Part shown: positions 60,932 to 64,000 of the stretch, piece by piece
How positions within the stretch are numbered: the first letter of the stretch is position 1
How the letters are laid out: every line of letters begins with the position of its first letter
Source of the DNA: Apostichopus japonicus
Lineage: Eukaryota; Echinodermata; Holothuroidea; Aspidochirotida; Stichopodidae
Direction of reading: 5' to 3'
DNA length: 64,000 nt
NCBI RefSeq assembly: GCF_037975245.1
Contig: NC_092566.1
Coordinates: 8,476,001 to 8,540,000, forward strand
Program-made: the position numbers and the translations under genes
The notes under the pieces: model-generated
What the model was told of the DNA's origin: nothing
Seen by the model: only the letters and a program-made list of their open reading frames with translations
Database searches by the model: none

Positions 60932-62890
60932 GTAAGTCAAATCGAGTCGACGTCTATCGTTATGTGACTTTCGCGTCTTAGACAACTTTCAACCGTTAAA
61001 ATAGCATTTTTGTAATATATAAGCTTGAATCTTACTCATATTTTTCAGAAAAGTTGTAACTCCCCCGAAAAGTGTGATTTTTTGGTCAACGAAAATGGTG
61101 CTCCTATGTGGTTTTGGTTGCCCCTAATACATGTATCCTAACGTACATAATACACATATACACGAAAGTACCGTATCCTATAACGTGCAGCCTAGCGCTA
61201 TATGTCGACTATGATGTAGCAAATGCTAGATTGCAACGTCTCGTATTTTTCGTAATCTTTCTATTCGGCATAGATTCCCTTCATTTTTTTGCGTTAATAT
61301 GGAAAAATCAGGGAGTTGATAAGTCACGGTACTACTTATGGCTACTAAATAGTTAAAATTTAAATATTCGAGGGCATAGCGGACAGTAATATTACTGTAC
61401 TAGGCCCCTAGCCTATAGGCCTAGTACTTTTGTATTTACTAAAGTAATATACTACGACAAGTTTTTACTACAGGTAGGCCCTAGCCTAGTTTTAGTAATA
61501 CTAGAATACCTGCATAGTTTAGTCCAATTTTAATAATGGACTAAGGCTTATAACCTTTAGTTCTTAGCCTACGCCTTCTTGTCCTTGTGGAATAATTCTA
61601 AGGGGCCTGTTCTTGAAAAGATTTGGACTGCATAAGATACAATTTAGTATTATTATTATTATACAAAAATTATTAGTAGTACTTGTAGACTGCCTTTGTA
61701 CTATGTATAAGTTAAGATCATGGCTTATTATGAGTTTTATTAAAGCTGGACTGGGTGAAAATTTCCTCCATCCTGGGATCGGGATCCATTTCAATGTCAC
61801 TTTGTTACAAGTGTTCAAGACCGGTATTAGATCCATGACTTAAGTCTAGGCCCAATTCCCTATGCTTAATATGTAGAGCAAGATACGTAACACAGAAATA
61901 AAACTAGCTTGCTTTATACTGCTTACACTTTATACTTATTGCTATTACAGTTAGACCTACTGCTGGTACTTGAGAACAATTGCACCTCATAGAGCCATGT
62001 AGTTTTACATAGCTACTTATAATTCCAGGTGACTTAAAACAATATCAGGGATCATTTTGTGACAACATGTTTTGCTGTTAACGAGAGTTTACGATCTTTT
62101 TATTGTTATGTTGTTTTCTATGATAGGTACAGTAGTAGAAGTACTTAGTTAGTCATTCACGTGCAGTCTTCCCTATGTGTGTGTGTGTCACACACAGATT
62201 TCTCTAAGGTGGTGCTTTCCCATGTATATATGACCAAAAAAAAGTTATTCCCAAAAAGAAGAAAAGTTTCATTCACTATTAGATTTGTTTTGTTATGTAT
62301 AATGACTAACATTGCAAAATGCAGTTCCACTGGTATTAAGTATTAGCCCAGAGAGCTTCCAGAGTTTATTACATTCTCATGTTTATTATCCTCATATCTG
62401 AAGTCTTCATATAAGAGTTTATTTATAGAAATCTGTTAATAAATGTAGTCTCACATTCTATTTAATACTATATATCTTTTAAGTTCCTAGCTCTGTTATA
62501 TGTACCCGTAGTAAGAAGGAATGCAGCCTGTGGATCAGTTAAGTGCCTGTTGTTACAACTCTGCTCCAAACTATTGTTTGTTTAATCAGGTTGTATTATT
62601 AGTGTGCTACCTTTAAGCAATTTTGTTTTCTATATATATGTAATTTACATTTTTCCTCAGTTTCTGTTATACTCTTATAGAAAGAACAAGTTGTGTGCAG
62701 CAGCAGGCTGTAATATACTCAGCAGTCTCATGCCTATTCTCTAGCTAACTCGAACAGGTTATTGGCCCAGACACATACACTGGAAGTTAACTGTGTACAA
62801 TAGATTGTTGTTTGGAATTTATGTGCTGATTTTGGAACCATATCTTGGGAAATGTCGGTACTTAAATTGGTTAATTTAGTCGTGACAACT
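60932..62890 (+). other. Possible first intron; no exon seen
   Basis: Begins GTAAGT. AT-rich, with TAGGCCTA-type inverted motifs at 61,400-61,490 and no convincing downstream exon. Confidence 0.4.
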
Positions 62891-62897
62891 GACCAAT

Positions 62898-63365
62898 ATG
62901 GCTGGAACAACAGAAGATATGACGTGGAAAATTAACAAAATGGATGGAGTGAACTGGCTGACATGGAATTTCCAGATGAGACATTTGTTTCTTGCAAAAG
63001 GCCTGTGGGCTATGAGGATGGCTCATGAAAGTTGGGGGTTACTGTATGTGAGAAGTAGAAGAGTGCAAACCTGAAAAAGACACAACTGGCATTTTTCACC
63101 ATTGTGCTTGCAATAGCATCTAGTCAGCTGGAATTAATTACAACAAGTGACAAACCAAGTGATGCTTAGGATGCCTTGCGTACTCTGTTCGAAATGGATT
63201 CTCTATCCAACAAAATTCAACTCAAGAAAAAGTACCTCAGAACTGAAATGGCAGAGGGCAAGTCAGTTGGAAATAATTTGAATTATATGAAAGGAAGTAT
63301 AAACGTTGGGATGCTATTGGTGCTCCTATTTCTGAAGAAGACCAGGTTGTTAAAGTTATATGTCA
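62898..63365 (+). pseudogene. Decayed Copia-type gag fragment
   Basis: From ATG 62,898 the frame reads MAGTTEDMTW, then KMDGVNWLTWNFQMRHLFL and AKGLW. This is the N-terminal pattern of Copia-type gag (UBN2-like): a short leader, then dGxNyxtWkfqmk and LW. After a frameshift near 63,060 it continues as QLAFFTIVLAIASSQLELI, then a stop near 63,170, then DALRTLFEMDSLSNKIQLKK, and after another shift WDAIGAPISEEDQVV, all in the expected gag order. No LTR, protease, integrase or reverse transcriptase is visible to the window end. Confidence 0.75.
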
Positions 63366-64000
63366 AGTTTGGACTTATTTATTTACTTTCTACTCTTACC
63401 TTTTACTTTTATATATTTGTCTTTTAATGTTAATCTTATGCTATATGTCACAGGTATATCTCACCATTTCAAAGTTACAAAACTATCCATCCTGCCACCT
63501 GAACTGTTTTTGCTATGTCATGCCTTCACTATGCCACCTTGAAATACCCCTTCCAGTCATAATGCACTTGACATTGTGTGTGATTTTTTTTTCAGACAAT
63601 ATTATTGTATGAAGTCTTCACAGTATGAAGTGTGTTTCATTTCAAGAAGTGTTCAAAGTTTGTTAAGCTATTCCTTCCATTTGAACAAAGTATTTCACTT
63701 TGAAGTGATCGAAGTAATTTATTTTTCATGCCCATATTTTCACAGGACATTAAAACATGTTCTTTCATGGAGAGTGTCACACCAAATGTTTTTTGTTTTC
63801 TTTTTTCTGTTGCTTAAAGTGCCTTATTGTTACAGTTATAAAATCAATAAAAGACCAGGCAACTCTATTTCCACTGTTGACTAATGTTCTACTATGCATG
63901 TGCAAAAGAAAAAGAAAACAGCCCTACTCAAAATATTTGGTCAGAGTATCCATAGAACGTGATGTATCCAAACGCGTCCTGTGTACTGAAAGTCCGCTTT
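63366..64000. other. No gene seen
   Basis: AT-rich. Frames of 60-102 codons are hydrophobic low-complexity translations without motifs. Confidence 0.45.

Overview
The window looks like nuclear DNA of a non-vertebrate animal, probably a marine deuterostome such as an echinoderm (possibly a sea cucumber). The reasons are GT-AG introns, the lack of operon structure, abundant poly-C/poly-G and (TA)n tracts, many short inverted-repeat transposons, degenerate LINEs and a glycosaminoglycan-type sulfotransferase. The organism is inferred from style and gene content, not from a database match.

The dominant structure is a direct segmental duplication. Copy A covers about 1-13,232 and runs off the left edge. 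Copy B covers about 35,790-45,416. Each copy holds, in the same order, a (TA)n-rich start, a minus-strand fragment of a CR1/Jockey-like LINE, the 3' tail of another LINE, and a two-exon plus-strand gene encoding a nuclease-like (NERD / PD-(D/E)XK type) plus superfamily-1 helicase-like protein of about 829 residues. Copy A of this gene is intact. Copy B has a 2-bp loss at the start of exon 2 and a 1-bp loss near the C-terminus, yet keeps about 680 codons open. Copy A alone carries a 3.56-kb inverted-repeat element full of TACGTACG palindromes; copy B is the empty site.

The 22.5 kb between the copies is almost entirely mobile DNA. It contains a complete 4.8-kb CACTA-like element (13,876-18,668), a truncated second copy of it (about 29,430-32,813) that was itself hit by a 655-bp element, several MITE-like hairpins, two tRNA-derived SINE-like units, and a broken L1/Tx1-like LINE. 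At 34,440-35,429 lies the best single-exon gene, a type II membrane sulfotransferase of the heparan sulfate/uronyl 2-O-sulfotransferase family.

The right third (45.4-64 kb) is gene-poor. It has a tRNA-like unit, a tandem duplication split by a hexanucleotide array, a 284-bp hAT-type MITE with perfect 8-bp target duplications, one candidate promoter with a non-coding exon, one candidate first coding exon ending in a perfect splice donor (60,758-60,931), and a decayed Copia-type gag fragment (62,898-63,365).

The candidate for something undescribed is the nuclease-helicase gene pair. Its architecture recalls bacterial nuclease-helicase defence proteins, it is recently duplicated, and the changes between copies cluster in the linker between the two domains.
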